This document shows positions 11,901-23,259 of a stretch of DNA of 64,000 bases, in pieces. The DNA comes from Pteria penguin (taxonomy: Eukaryota; Mollusca; Bivalvia; Pterioida; Pteriidae): contig CM068582.1 of NCBI GenBank assembly GCA_035048485.1, positions 34,213,596 through 34,277,595 of the forward strand, in the 5' to 3' direction. Position 1 is the stretch's first letter; each line of letters opens with the position of its first letter. The translations under genes were made by a program, and so were the position numbers. The notes beneath the pieces were generated by a model. It was given only the letters and a program-made list of their open reading frames with translations, did no database searches and was not told where the DNA came from.

Positions 11901-12239
11901 AGACATTTCACTCCGACAGGGGCTGTTTACAAACTCTGTAATGGAGCAATTCGCATTACGTCACGAGCTCCTAAGCTTTATGGACGTAATTACGGAGAAA
12001 ACGTCATTGATTTATGGAAATTGCCTCTAGGTAGAAGCTGTCCATCTTTTCAAACAAACCAAGTAGCCGTTAAATTCTTTTGTGACTTTAAGAGCGATTG
12101 GTTATGGGGTACATCCAATAATCCACGCAATGCAATGCCAACATTAGACCAGCAGTTAGCATTATCCGAGGTCACGAGAAGAGACCCATTCGGCATAGGG
12201 ATAAATCGGGAACATATGTTACGACTTCTTGGAAGATGA
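5511..12239 (+). CDS. Tyrosinase-like protein gene, three coding exons (join 5511-5915, 10004-10116, 10706-12239)
   Basis: Tyrosinases are type-3 copper enzymes that oxidise phenols to quinones. In molluscs, secreted members harden and pigment shell and periostracum. The three exons join in frame (phase 0, then phase 2) to about 683 residues. Residues 1-20 form a hydrophobic signal peptide. Residues about 109-134 carry the KEYR..T..ER motif found before the copper domain in molluscan tyrosinases. CuA histidines are H149, H158 and H167 (FLGWHR). CuB has HDDIH (H277, H281) and DPVFFNLHAYVD (H307). A Cys-rich stretch (about 374-396) and an acidic run DDDDED (414-419) follow. The C-terminal domain has VEANGLNYLGQYTDFA near 513-528, as I recall from pearl-oyster-type tyrosinase-like proteins. 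The usual His-His pair of CuB reads Leu-His. An in-frame ATG at 5523 is an alternative start and also gives a signal peptide. Family assignment is firm; the substrate and the shell role are inferred. Confidence 0.9.
5916..10003 (+). other. Tyrosinase-like intron 1 (about 4.1 kb)
   Basis: GT..AG intron. Most of it is AT-rich unique-looking sequence with scattered short ORFs, none recognisable. A weak SINE-like fragment on the - strand lies near 7613-7680 (similar to the CGGACCCACC part of the main SINE). The last 570 bp are a dispersed repeat and its fold-back (9429-9965), listed separately. Confidence 0.8.
9429..9965. repeat. Dispersed 418-bp repeat with a fold-back end, inside tyrosinase intron 1
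   Basis: 9429-9846 is an inverted copy of 44679-45095. The right end (about 9783-9846) is repeated in inverse orientation to about 9965, with a central hairpin GAACCGC-TTC-GCGGTTC (9869-9885). The fold-back ends about 40 bp before the exon 2 acceptor. Confidence 0.8.
10004..10116 (+). CDS. Tyrosinase-like exon 2 (CuA copper site)
   Basis: A 113-nt exon, too short to stand out as an ORF. The acceptor is ..TTACTTCAG at 10001-10003 and the donor is GTAAGT at 10117. It encodes 37 codons plus two bases and holds all three CuA histidines: VHQG, AAHEG and FLGWHR. The split codon AT|A joins to exon 3 and gives VYLLIYENAL, a normal tyrosinase continuation, which confirms both junctions. Confidence 0.88.
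10117..10705 (+). other. Tyrosinase-like intron 2 (589 bp)
   Basis: GTAAGT..CACAG intron. AT-rich, with a small hairpin at 10288-10319 (AAATATTGTG / CACAATATTT). Nothing else recognised. Confidence 0.85.
10706..12239 (+). CDS. Tyrosinase-like exon 3 (CuB site, Cys-rich linker, C-terminal domain, stop)
   Basis: The acceptor is TTTGTTTTGTCACAG, ending at 10705. The exon runs 1534 nt to TGA at 12237-12239. It begins with YENALRQ, has the CuB HxxxH motif, then DPVFFNLHAYVD, a Cys-rich segment, an acidic run and the long molluscan-type C-terminal region. The frame is open throughout, so there is no sign of a pseudogene. Confidence 0.92.
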
Positions 12240-12765
12240 ATAATTATAAGAAGGATGATAAACTGACATAGATATGTCTCATTTACGAATAACTTTGTTA
12301 AGTTGTCCCAATGTATTATTGTACAGTAAACGACGGAAAATTGTAATGTTGTTTTATACATAATCTGGGGATCAATCATTTATGTCATAATATTGTGTTA
12401 TCAAAATACAAAAAAATATGAACAATACTCGGTGTGAATTTCCAAAAGGAAAAGATGACACCAAGCAGATTTCCAGTCCTTCACATTTATAGTATCCATC
12501 CAGTTCCTGGACAGAAAAAAGTATGATTGCTGAATTTGTCATAATATGAAATAATAGCGATCGGGTAATTGTATGTTATATCCTATGTCTTTGTTTTTGT
12601 TTTAACTCTTTATTGAGTTTAAATTAAGATTCATGTTAAGAATGGCATAGAACATTGTGCAATCATCATGTCATACATTACATTGAACCCATACTTACAA
12701 CATGATTAATTAAATCTGTGTTGAATACGATTTACTGTATATGCTGTGTATGAATTAAAGACTTA
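12240..12765 (+). other. Tyrosinase-like 3' UTR, with ATTAAA at 12754-12759
   Basis: AT-rich non-coding sequence follows the stop. The first plausible polyadenylation hexamer I see is ATTAAA at 12754-12759, about 515 nt downstream. I found no other gene or repeat here. Confidence 0.35.
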
Positions 12766-12959
12766 AAGATGACAAACTGTCCATCTTTCAACACGCTACA
12801 AAAAGATATAGCAAAGAATTGTCTATATCCTTTTTATCCACTCAACTGTATGCATAGTATCTTGGGATACTAAGTGCGACGAAACTTATCGTGTATCTAT
12901 ATACAGCAATAGGGATAGAGACATCACGCCGACTTCGAGTCTAGTATAAATGTCTTTTA

Positions 12960-15900
12960 TAGTAGTTCGAACTGATGTTGCTGTATATTTTCTGTAACAC
13001 ATTCACTGCTGTAGTTATGTGCTTTGTGTAACACACTCACTGTTGTAGTTATATATTTTCTATGACACATTAACTGCTGTACTTTACATGTTTTCTGCCC
13101 CCGCCAGTATGACAGGGGCATTAAGTGTTTGCTTTGTCCGTCCCTCCGTCACACATTAGTTTCCGGATGATAACTCAGTACCTTTCAACATATTCTAAGC
13201 AAATATATGCTTACTTATCCAGAGAGGAAAAAGCTTATTGATTTTGGGGTAAAAAAGACAAGGGTCACGGATGCCAACTCAAGTACCTTTCAACATATTC
13301 AAACTAAATTTGGATATATGCTTACTTATCCAGAGAGGAAAAAGCCTATTGACTGTGGGGTAAAAAAGACAAGGGTCAAGGTCAAAGCTGATGAAAAAGG
13401 CTAATTATTGATTTCAGGATGATAACTCAAGTACCTTTCACCATAGTCAAATCAAATTTGGATATATGCTTACTTATCAAGAGAGAAAGAAGCCTATAGA
13501 TTTTGGGGTCAAAGGTCAAGGTTCCGGCTGATGAAATAGTCTGTAATTATTGGTTCCGAATGATACCTTAAGTACCCTTTCAACATATTCAAACCAAATT
13601 TGGATATATGCTTACTTATCAAGAAAGGAAGAACTCTATTAATTTTGGGGTCAAAAGGTCAAGGTCACAGCTGATAGAAAAGGCTGAAATTATTGGTTTT
13701 CAATCGATAATTCAATTACCTTTCAACATAATCAAACTAGATTCAAATATATGCTTGTTTATTAAGAGAAGAAGAGCCTTATTAATTTTAGGGTCAAAAG
13801 GGCAAAGGTCAATTTCACAGCTGATGAATATAGACTGTAATTATTGGTTTCCAAATGATAACTTGAGTACCTTTCATCATATTAAAACCAAATTGGGTTA
13901 TATGTTTACTAATCAAGAGAGAAAAAACTCTATTGATTTTGGGGTCATGAGGTTAAAGATCAAAGTCACAACTCAGTCTGATAGAAAATGATACCTATAG
14001 AATTGAGGTCAATATGTCAAAAGGCAGTATTACACTACTGGTAATATTTGTAGGAGTATGTTGTAAGTATTGTAGTTATGTTTTCTATAACACACTCACT
14101 CACGTTGCTGTATATTTTCTGTGTCACATTAACTGCTGTAGTTATATGCTTTCTATAACACACTCACTCATGTTGCTGTATATTTTCTGTGTCACATTCA
14201 CTGCTGTAGTTATATGCTTTCTATAACACACTCACTCATGTTGCTGTATATTTTCTGTGTCACATTCACTGCTGTAGTTATATGCTTTCTATAACACACT
14301 CACTCATGTTGCTGTATATTTTCCGTCTCACATTCACTGCTGTAGGTATGTAATTTATATAACACACTCACTCCTGTTGCTGTATATTTTCTGTGTCACA
14401 TTAACTGCTGTAGTTATCTATTTTCTATATCACACTCACTCATGTTGCTGTATATTTTCTGTGTCACATTCACTGCTGTAGTTAAATGCTTTCTATAACA
14501 CACTCACTCATGTTGTATATTTTCCGTCTCACATTCACTGCTGTAGGTATGTGCTTTCTATAATACACACCCTCATGTTGCTGTATATTTTCTGTGACAC
14601 AATAACTGCTGTAGTTATCTGCTTTCTATAACACAATCACTCATCTTGCTGTATATTTTCTGTCTCACATTAAGTGCTGCAGTTATATGCTTTCCATAAC
14701 ACACTCACTCATTTTGCTATATATTTTCTGTATCACATTAACTGCAGTGGTAATCTGCTTCCTATAACACACTCACTCATGTTGATGTATATTTTCTGTG
14801 ACACATTCACTGCTGTAGCTATATGCTTTCTATAACACACTCACTCATGTTGCTGTATATTTTCTGTGACACATTAACTGCTGTAGGTATGTGCTTTCTA
14901 TAACACACTCACTCATGTTGCTGTATATTTTCTGTGTCACATTATCTGCTGTAGTTATCTGCTTTCTATAACACACTCACTCATGTTGCTGTATATTTTC
15001 TGTGTCACATTCACTGCTGTAGTTATCTGCTTTCTATAACACACTCACTCATGTTGCTGTATATTTTCTGTGTCACATTAACTGCTAAAGCTATATGCTT
15101 TCTATAACACACTCACTCATGTTGCTGTATATTTTCTGTGTCACATTCACTGCTGTAGTTAAATGCTTTCTATAACACACTCACTCATGTTGTATATTTT
15201 CCGTCTCACATTCACTGCTGTAGGTATGTGCTTTCTATAATACACACCCTCATGTTGCTGTATATTTTCTGTGACACAATAACTGCTGTAGTTATCTGCT
15301 TTCTATAACACAATCACTCATCTTGCTGTATATTTTCTGTCTCACATTAAGTGCTGCAGTTATATGCTTTCCATAACACACTCACTCATTTTGCTATATA
15401 TTTTCTGTATCACATTAACTGCAGTGGTAATCTGCTTCCTATAACACACTCACTCATGTTGATGTATATTTTCTGTGACACATTCACTGCTGTAGCTATA
15501 TGCTTTCTATAACACACTCACTCATGTTGCTGTATATTTTCTGTGACACATTAACTGCTGTAGGTATGTGCTTTCTATAACACACTCACTCATGTTGCTG
15601 TATATTTTCTGTGTCACATTAACTGCTGTAGTTGTATGCTTTCTGTAACACACTCACTCATGTTGCTGTATATTTTCTGTGACACATTAACTGCTGTAGT
15701 TATCTGCTTTCTATAACACACTCACTCATGTTGCTGTATATTTTCCGTGTCACATTTTCTGCTGTAGTAATCTGCTTTCTATAACACACTCACTCATGTT
15801 GCTGTATATTTTCTGTGTCACATTCACTGCTGTAGTTATCTGCTTTCTATAACACACTCACTCATGTTGCTGTATATTTTCTGTGTCACATTAACTGCTA

Positions 15901-17225
15901 AAGCTATATGCTTTCTATAACACACTCACTCATGTTGCTGTATATTTTCTGTGTCACATTAACTGCTGTAGGTATCTGCTTTCTATAACACACTCACTCA
16001 TGTTGCTGTATATTTTCCGTGTCACATTTTCTGCTGTAGTAATCTGCTTTCTATAACACACTCACTCATGTTGCTGTATATTTTCCGTGTCACATTTTCT
16101 GCTGTAGTAATCTGCTTTCTATAACACACTCACTCATGTTGCTGTATATTTTCTGTGTCACATTAACTGCTATAGCTATATGCTTTCTATAACACACTCA
16201 CTCATGTTGCTGTATATTTTCTGTGTCACATTAACTGCTGTAGTTATATGCTTTCTTTAACACACTCACTCATGTTGCTGTATATTTTCTGTGTCACATT
16301 AACTGCTGTAGTTATCTGCTTTCTCTAACACACTCACTCATGTTGCTGTATATTTTCTGTCACATTAACTGCAGTAGTTATCTGCTTTCTCTAACACACT
16401 CACTCATGTTGCTGTATATTTTTTGTGTCACATTAACTGCTGTAGCTATATGCTTTCTATAAAACACTCACTCATGTTGCTGTATATTTTCTGTGTCACA
16501 TTAACTGCTGTAGTTGTATGCTTTCTGTAACACACTCACTCATGTTGCTGTATATTTTCTGTGACACATTAACTGCTGTAGTTATCTGCTTTCTATAACA
16601 CACTCACTCATGTTGCTGTATATTTTCTGTGTCACATTAACTGCTGTAGGTATCTGCTTTCTATAACACACTCACTCATGTTGCTGTATATTTTCTGTGT
16701 CACATTAACTGCTGTAGTTATCTGCTTTCTCTAACACACTCACTCATGTTGCTGTATATTTTTTGTGTCACATTAACTGCTGTAGCTATATGCTTTCTAT
16801 AAAACACTCACTCATGTTGCTGTATATTTTCTGTGTCACATTAACTGCTGTAGTTGTATGCTTTCTGTAACACACTCACTCATGTTGCTGTATATTTTCT
16901 GTGACACATTAACTGCTGTAGTTATCTGCTTTCTATAACACACTCACTCATGTTGCTGTATATTTTCTGTGTCACATTAACTGCTGTAGGTATCTGCTTT
17001 CTATAACACACTCCCTCATGTTGCTGTATATTTTCTGTGTCACATTAACTGCTGAAGTTATCTGCTTTCTATAACACACTCACTCATGTTGCTGTATATT
17101 TTCTGTCACATTAACTGCAGTAGTTATCTGCTTTCTATAACACACTCAGTCGTGTTGCTGTATATTTTCTGTGACACATTCACTGCTGTAATTATATGCT
17201 TTCTATAACACACTCACTGCTGTAT
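12960..17225. repeat. 68-bp satellite array with higher-order repeats, interrupted at 13097-13990
   Basis: About 46 copies of a 68-bp unit (CTTTCTATAACACACTCACT, then CATGTTGCTGTATATTTTCT, then GTGTCACATTAACTGCTGTA, then GTTATCTG). Degenerate copies at 12960-13095 lie left of an inserted repeat; the main array is about 14060-17225. A ten-unit block recurs at a 677-bp offset (14481 versus 15158), and a five-unit block recurs at 340 bp (16421 versus 16761). Confidence 0.92.
13097..13990 (+). repeat. CCCCCG leader plus about six 145-bp tandem units
   Basis: A leader (CCCCCGCCAGTATGACAGGG, GTCCGTCCCTCCGTC) is followed by units each containing AACTCAAGTACCTTTCAACA, GGATATATGCTTACTTATC, AAGCCTATTGATTTTGGGG and TCAAAGGTCAAGGTCA-like ends. 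Spacings of the CTCAAGTACC motif are about 104, then 141-152. The architecture resembles bivalve non-autonomous Helitron-type elements with internal tandem repeats (inference). Confidence 0.75.
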
Positions 17226-18273
17226 ATATAAATTTACATTAATGACAAATAAAACGGTTCACGAAATACGTACCGTCTACTTTATAATTGTTATTTTATT
17301 TTTCATCTATTTATTTTTATTTATTTATTTAATTCATTTATTTTGCCGTACTTTCATTTCAAAAGAAAAATGCACCGATTAATAAGGTCAAAACAATGGA
17401 AATAACTCCGAGATTTTTTTTTTCTTGGAATCAGTTTATTCACATTCAAACAATAACAACAACAGCGACGTAACCTGTTATCTTTATAATTGTTATGAAT
17501 GTTGGATGTACAATTCTTGGCATTTTTTTTTTCATTTCAGAAATTTGACTATCAATATAATGTCGAATAAAACTCAACCAAAGATAACTTATGATTTACA
17601 TATCTAGCTGTCAATGCTCAAGATATAAATCATGAATGGGAATATAATTTACCTTGCATTAAAACCTAAAGTTTCTACGAGGTACTTCAAAACGAAAGAA
17701 ACTAAACGAACTAAATATTTCACAGGTCATACTAAATAAGTGATTGATAGTTATGTTATAAGACATGTTCGTTGTTCGGTATCTGCAAGTGACTTTCCAG
17801 TTAACTCACTGAATGATGAATATGCAATATTTGAAGATAAGACTTTCATCATTTTCTTCGTATAGTGTAAAGCGTTTCTTTGGCGACATATAATATTCAC
17901 TCCTTCCGAGAAAATTTATTTCTAAGTTATTATTGTGATTTTTGTACAATAAAAACTCAAAACAGTTCCTGAAATAGATATTTTTTCACACAATGTCCTC
18001 TAAACACAAATAGTGGAATATCTGACGCCATATAATGCAATATTTAAACATTTATGAACGAAAACACACTGATGGATAACTTAAAGAAGTCTTTGGATGT
18101 TAAAATTAGATACAAGATGACTATCTTAGTCAAGGACACGATGCTGAAATATACTGTGCCTAAGGATCGCAAAGTCTTTATGAAACATTTTAAAACTATG
18201 ATTTTAAATATAATATATCCTTCAGTTTTACGCTTTTGTAGATGCACAACTCCTTCACTTTCACTTCAACACC
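17226..18273. other. Unassigned AT-rich intergenic sequence
   Basis: No recognisable gene or repeat. Overlapping short ORFs at 18044-18281 on both strands look like chance. Confidence 0.45.
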
Positions 18274-18279
18274 TTTATT
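18274..18279 (-). terminator. Candidate poly(A) signal of the SK channel gene
   Basis: TTTATT on the + strand reads AATAAA on the - strand, about 250 nt after the SK stop codon. Confidence 0.45.
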
Positions 18280-18525
18280 AACGTTTAACACAGACAGTGT
18301 TTTCTGTTTAACAGTAATAAGACGTTACGAGAAAATCGGTTAAAAGTTCGAAGCTGGATTCTTAATAATACTGAATGCTAAGTAGATCCACTGTGTCTTA
18401 ATGATTGTAAAACTTGTATACCCGCTTTTCCTTCTATCACACTTTCTACTGGTCCTACTGAAAGCCACCACCAATGAAAGTTTCGTCTCATTAATAAGTA
18501 GGCATGCGCAGATCATTACATCATG

Positions 18526-19905
18526 TCAACGTTTGACAACCGCAGAATATATAGCGTCTAATTTGAGATCAAAGGTAGATATCTTATCTTCAAATTCTTT
18601 CAATTTAGACTTCATTTCGTTTTGGTCTTCTTGCATTACTTCAACGACGTCGTATACATCTGAAATAGCTTTTGAAATTTCGATAAACCCAATAGCTGTT
18701 TCACCAATCGAAGCCTTCTCGTTTTTCGCTTCCTTCATAGAGGAAATTGCTTGGAGTAGCTTCCCGTGTAATCGTATGCGCTTTCTATCATTATTAATGT
18801 TATTTTTCTTTAATCTCCAAAGCTGCAGTACATACTTGATGACGTCGGCGGCTGCTTCTTTCCTTTCTTTGTCCAACTGGGCACGTGCAACGAAATTATG
18901 GACATATTTTTCCGCTCTCGATTGCTCAAGTTTGGATGCCAAAACTGCAACCAAAAGTGCAGTTGTACCGACTCCCATAAGACCCGTTCCCACGGCAACG
19001 AAACGCCCACAGTAGCTATTAGGATAAATATCGCCATATCCAACTGTCAGAAATGTGATTGCTACCAACCACATTGAATTGAAGAAGTCCGAGTGTTCCG
19101 CATCAGGGTGGTAGTAAGTTTCGCACGTACGCATTGCCCACGTGTCAATTACCAAAATGGCGAGCATAATGATAATGAGAACCGTTCCGGGATTAGAGGA
19201 CATCAAAGCTTTGAAAACAAATGCAGCATTTATTTTTACCTTATTCAATGCGCCAAGACTTTGAGTGGCTGTACTGGTCAATAACTTGCTGTGGATGACC
19301 ATGAATTTTGCCACAAGATAGATACGTAGAAGCATGAGAATAGACAGGATGGCGTCTATAGAAACAATTTGCGATGATCCTTTAGGATCCATGGCATAAA
19401 TTTGGATATCTCCTGGAATGGGATGTATGCTACACAATAATAACTCCAAGAATATTTTAAGGTATGTCCATGGGAACGTCATGGCCAATCGCCAATCCTC
19501 CAAACTGTTGTCCGTCATGTGTAACTGAATCCCAGTCACGTGATACGCCAGGACGAAAATCATCAAGAAAACTGTCGAAAAAGATATGCATGATTTCAAA
19601 ATGATGGACACATATGAAGATTTCGTGATCACTTTGGCGAAAAACAGCTCTGTTTCCACCAACATTATAAGAATGCCTATTAGAGCAAAAATAAACTCGA
19701 GATTAACTATGGCAACTCTCCTTTTCAGAAGAATTTTCCTGTGACTAAGGCGGTAACTTATGTTGTCGAACTTTGATGACATCACCAGGCTTCCATAATC
19801 CGTTCCCTGACTATTGGAATCATCCTCCACATATTTTGAGTACTTGCCATTACGGCGATCGACCAAAGGAATCCCCGGATCCTCTACCATGCTATTTCCA
19901 CTCAT
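18526..19905 (-). CDS. KCNN: Small-conductance calcium-activated potassium channel (SK/KCNN family), single coding exon
   Basis: SK channels are tetrameric plasma-membrane K+ channels opened by calcium through bound calmodulin; they shape after-hyperpolarisation. This 459-residue protein has the family layout: S1 about 64-84, S2 about 100-122, S3 about 145-160 with the SIHPIPG signature, S4 about 183-205, S5 about 240-258, pore SMWLVAITFLTVGYGD (277-292), S6 about 302-323. A calmodulin-binding region follows (about 326-366, SRAEKYVHNF..), then a C-terminal coiled coil (about 415-456). The filter-flanking sequence TVGYGD differs from the usual SIGYGD, and the N-terminus is short. The coding region has no introns, unlike vertebrate KCNN genes, so it may be a retrocopy-derived or intron-poor paralogue. 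ATG 19905 is the first Met after a likely splice acceptor; frame T-K continues upstream of it, so a further 5' coding exon is possible. The frame is intact. Confidence 0.93.
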   Translation of the reverse strand: MSGNSMVEDPGIPLVDRRNGKYSKYVEDDSNSQGTDYGSLVMSSKFDNISYRLSHRKILLKRRVAIVNLEFIFALIGILIMLVETELFFAKVITKSSYVSIILKSCISFSTVFLMIFVLAYHVTGIQLHMTDNSLEDWRLAMTFPWTYLKIFLELLLCSIHPIPGDIQIYAMDPKGSSQIVSIDAILSILMLLRIYLVAKFMVIHSKLLTSTATQSLGALNKVKINAAFVFKALMSSNPGTVLIIIMLAILVIDTWAMRTCETYYHPDAEHSDFFNSMWLVAITFLTVGYGDIYPNSYCGRFVAVGTGLMGVGTTALLVAVLASKLEQSRAEKYVHNFVARAQLDKERKEAAADVIKYVLQLWRLKKNNINNDRKRIRLHGKLLQAISSMKEAKNEKASIGETAIGFIEISKAISDVYDVVEVMQEDQNEMKSKLKEFEDKISTFDLKLDAIYSAVVKR

Positions 19906-19910
19906 TTTAG

Positions 19911-19930
19911 TCTAAAAAAGGGAAAAAAGC
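19911..19930 (-). other. Likely 3' splice site just upstream of the SK start codon
   Basis: Read on the - strand, a pyrimidine tract (TTTTTTCCCTTTTTTAG) ends at 19912. The exon would begin at 19911, six bases before the ATG. This suggests a 5' UTR (or short coding) exon further upstream, which I cannot locate. Confidence 0.55.
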
Positions 19931-21851
19931 CAATAATCAATCTTCATTTTATATTTAAAAAAGACACAAAAGAGGTTGTTTTAATCAGTTTACAATCTGT
20001 GTTACCGCTATGGATATATATAAAACGAATTTTTAAATTGATATGGTGATATTTATCACATGTCGTTTCACGTAATTTCTTCACAAGAAATGCACAGCAA
20101 TCAAAAATTACATTTGTAACCTTTAATCTAAACCATTATCTACATATTGTTTCTTACGATTCTATGCTTTTGTAGATTCATACAAAATTAAGCATCAGAA
20201 TTACATTATCTGGTATCAATAATTTTTCAAAGAGACTTTACTAGGAATTAACCTGTGGCCGTCTGAGCCTTAAATAAGAGGCCAAACATCGACTTCATCG
20301 GTGCCCCTATAAAAAGTCTAGAGCTGACACTGAGCAAACGAAAGCATTCCCTTCCTATATTTCGTTTTGCGAACAATACATATTACAACTTTTTATTGTC
20401 AGTGACCGGGTTATGTAGAAGTTTTTTTCTTTATACACAATGTAGTAGAGTACACTGATTTATTATTTATGAGTGCCTTTGGTTAGGTGTATTAATATAA
20501 CCGATGTTATTGTCGTGGGCGTATGTAATAGCGTTTTACTTACCGTGAGGGGAAAGGTCTGAAAAAATCTATAGACCGTGTAGGAATCGATAGACATGTA
20601 CCATACACTCCAACCGGAAGTCTATTGCATTTATAATTACTTACATTATCTTACATTAGGCTCCATTTACAGAAGTGCATGTACTGACGAGGATATGTGA
20701 CGAATTTAGAGGTACATGCACACAGGGGCATGCATTTCATAAGAAATGTTTTATTTACATGCATTTAAGTGTCCTTTATTTACCCATTTGTCGGTATTTT
20801 GTTTATCACAGGAAATGGGTATTAAAATGACGTATCAAAGAACTATCTCATTATTCTTTTTTTACGTATAATCTATTCAAACGTGGGAAACTAAACTTTT
20901 GTTTTATGTCAAGAATGAAAATTATCTCGGTTTCAAATATATATATATGGACTTGTTTTGCCGAAAAAAAACTATTTGATTTTGAAAAGGAAGATATATC
21001 ATAATTCATGAGATGTATAAGTTGGAATATAATTTCATTTTTGACTGAAAAGTGATATATAGAAAGTTTTAAGGAAAAATGGCATATGACTTATGTTTAT
21101 CTTTCCAAATTGATGTGTGTCCAACACAAACAAACCCACCCTCCTTTTTCCAACCCCCAAAACTTTCCGGAGTTCCAGTGCAGTGTTTATTATTCATTTT
21201 ATGCGTTTTATATTATACATGGCAGTCATGTACATGTACATGTACTTATCGGTAAGTACTAAACAAAACTTAAGCCCAAAAGGCCTTTTTTAAATTCTGA
21301 TTACACGGGTTTTTTTCTGAAAGAGAAAGTGTTCTGTACATCCGTTTCAGGATAAGGTCAGGAAATTTCATTATGAGTGAGTCCAAATATAAATTTTAAA
21401 AAATTCCCGTATAAAAGCACAGTCTGATCGAACACTCGAACCATTGTTATCAAGTATCACATGCATTCCTTCCTCCTTTACAACACTACTTATCTATGCA
21501 TGTATGTACTTTAAAGAACTTGGGTCATTTACTAAAATATTATTCAATCAATTACGTAAGCAAACTATTTTAAAATGCTAGTTTCAAATCAATAATTCAT
21601 GGGTTGTCTCTTTAACCTCGGCGATATATCGATTAGATCATTTCTTGTGGTTGTTTTTGTGATTATTTTTCTTTGACGAAATCTGTATTTAGCCAAAGTA
21701 TAAATAGTAAGAATCTGTCAAACTGAAATTTCATTAATGTCAGTAAAGTACAAAGTTTACGCAGCAAATTCTAACGAAAGTTTTAGCCCGGTCGTGAACT
21801 CTGTATAATACGGTTGTGAGCAAACAAAACTTATAATAGTATATATATATA

Positions 21852-21936
<85 letters not shown>

Positions 21937-22800
21937 GTATATGTAGTCTATATATGTATTATTTTCTGTTTAGGTCTTTTTCTATAATTATTGATCAATT
22001 ATGGTATATGTTTTATTTGTAGTATATCCTTATATCTTTTCAAATAAATGTTTTAACTTGATATAAAACATTTATGTGGACCAAAAATAAGACTGATTTT
22101 ACAAAAGATTTTAGTATCAAGATGCATGAGAACTCGTGAGCTTCCGGGGACTACCCCCCTCCCCCTTTTGAGCTCCCAACAGCACGACGCCCTGGGGCCT
22201 TAAGTTGTGTACATGTAAAACATGTATCCAATTACGAGACCAAATAATCAGAATTAGACAGGTGTTAAGTTCTCTTTGTATTTAAACATGACATGTATGT
22301 TATAATATTTTCATTCCTACTTCGTTCTCCTTAAATGAAGGTTCCAATAAAAACACACGATTTTCAGCAATGGCAATAAATAAACAGTAAGATTGTATTT
22401 CGTGACATGTAAGAACACATAATGGTCTTCCGCCTTGGAATTCAATCATCCTATACATTTTTCCATTTCTTCTATTTCCACGAAAAATCTTTAAATTGCA
22501 GAAATTGATTTTATTACTGTCTTCAAAATGGAACTACTTGAGAGTATTGCTGTTTCATCATCATAGCCACCCCTTGTATTACATTTTGAAATTATGCATC
22601 GAGGGACCACTGAAGTACTAGATGGGAATTTTTTTTTAAAACGACCAATATTGGCAATACATATAAGGACTGCTTTTTTATGTTTTTGTGCTTCATTTAT
22701 GTGTATTGGCTATACACCGATCCACTTTCGTCAAATGACCAGCACTTTTAAAAGTGCAAAATACGACTATGATTACGTCACACAAGGTTGGACAAGTTTG
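19931..22800. other. Region upstream of the SK channel gene
   Basis: AT-rich with no recognised exon, though a 5' exon of the SK gene should lie here or beyond. Contains an ACATGTACATGTACATGTAC run near 21229-21245 and the TA microsatellite listed separately. Confidence 0.45.
21839..21931. repeat. (TA)n microsatellite
   Basis: About 90 bp of almost uninterrupted TA with one short break. Confidence 0.95.
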
Positions 22801-22874
22801 ATCATGACGTCATAGGCATAGCAATCAAAAGTCCGCTAAACGTAGCTTTCTATGCTGAAAAGTGGACCGGTGTA

Positions 22875-23077
22875 TTAAGTCTTTTCGTTATACAGAGTTA
22901 TTTCCCATTTGCGCAGGTATCCGACGTCAAACCATTGTGGCGTCAACCAGTTTCATGGCAACTGCCGAACTGGTGTAAAATTACGGGAAGTAACATTGAA
23001 ACTGTATGACGTCACAATGGTTTGACGTCAGATACCTGCTCAAATGGGAAATAACTTTGCATAACGAAAAGACCTAA
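22875..23077. mobile_element. 203-bp palindromic MITE with TA target site
   Basis: Inverted arms of about 75 bp (TTAAGTCTTTTCGTTATACA.. and complement) flanked by TA at 22873-22874 and 23078-23079. Contains two exact TGACGTCA octamers in the right arm and diverged versions in the left. TA duplication suggests mobilisation by a Tc1/mariner-type transposase. Confidence 0.75.
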
Positions 23078-23079
23078 TA

Positions 23080-23259
23080 GACCCTTTCGCTGTTATCGCG
23101 GGACTAACATTTTGGTTGGCAAATAATAAAGTCCTCCCCCCCCCCAAAAAAAATTGACATGATTATAATAAAAACTTGATTGTCTCTGACGTCATATTGC
23201 GGGAACAGTCATCATTTTGCCAACCAAAATGTTAGTCTCACAGTAACGTCGAAAGGGTC
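23080..23259. mobile_element. 180-bp MITE abutting the previous one
   Basis: TIR GACCCTTTCG and a longer inverted segment CTAACATTTTGGTTGGCAAA near both ends. The left target TA (23078-23079) is shared with the neighbouring MITE; the right one appears mutated to TG. The interior has a C/A run and TGACGTCA at 23187. Confidence 0.7.

Noticed and set aside
14014..17220. CRISPR-like direct repeats
   Set aside because: Continuous 68-bp tandem repeat without unique spacers, in a eukaryotic genome.
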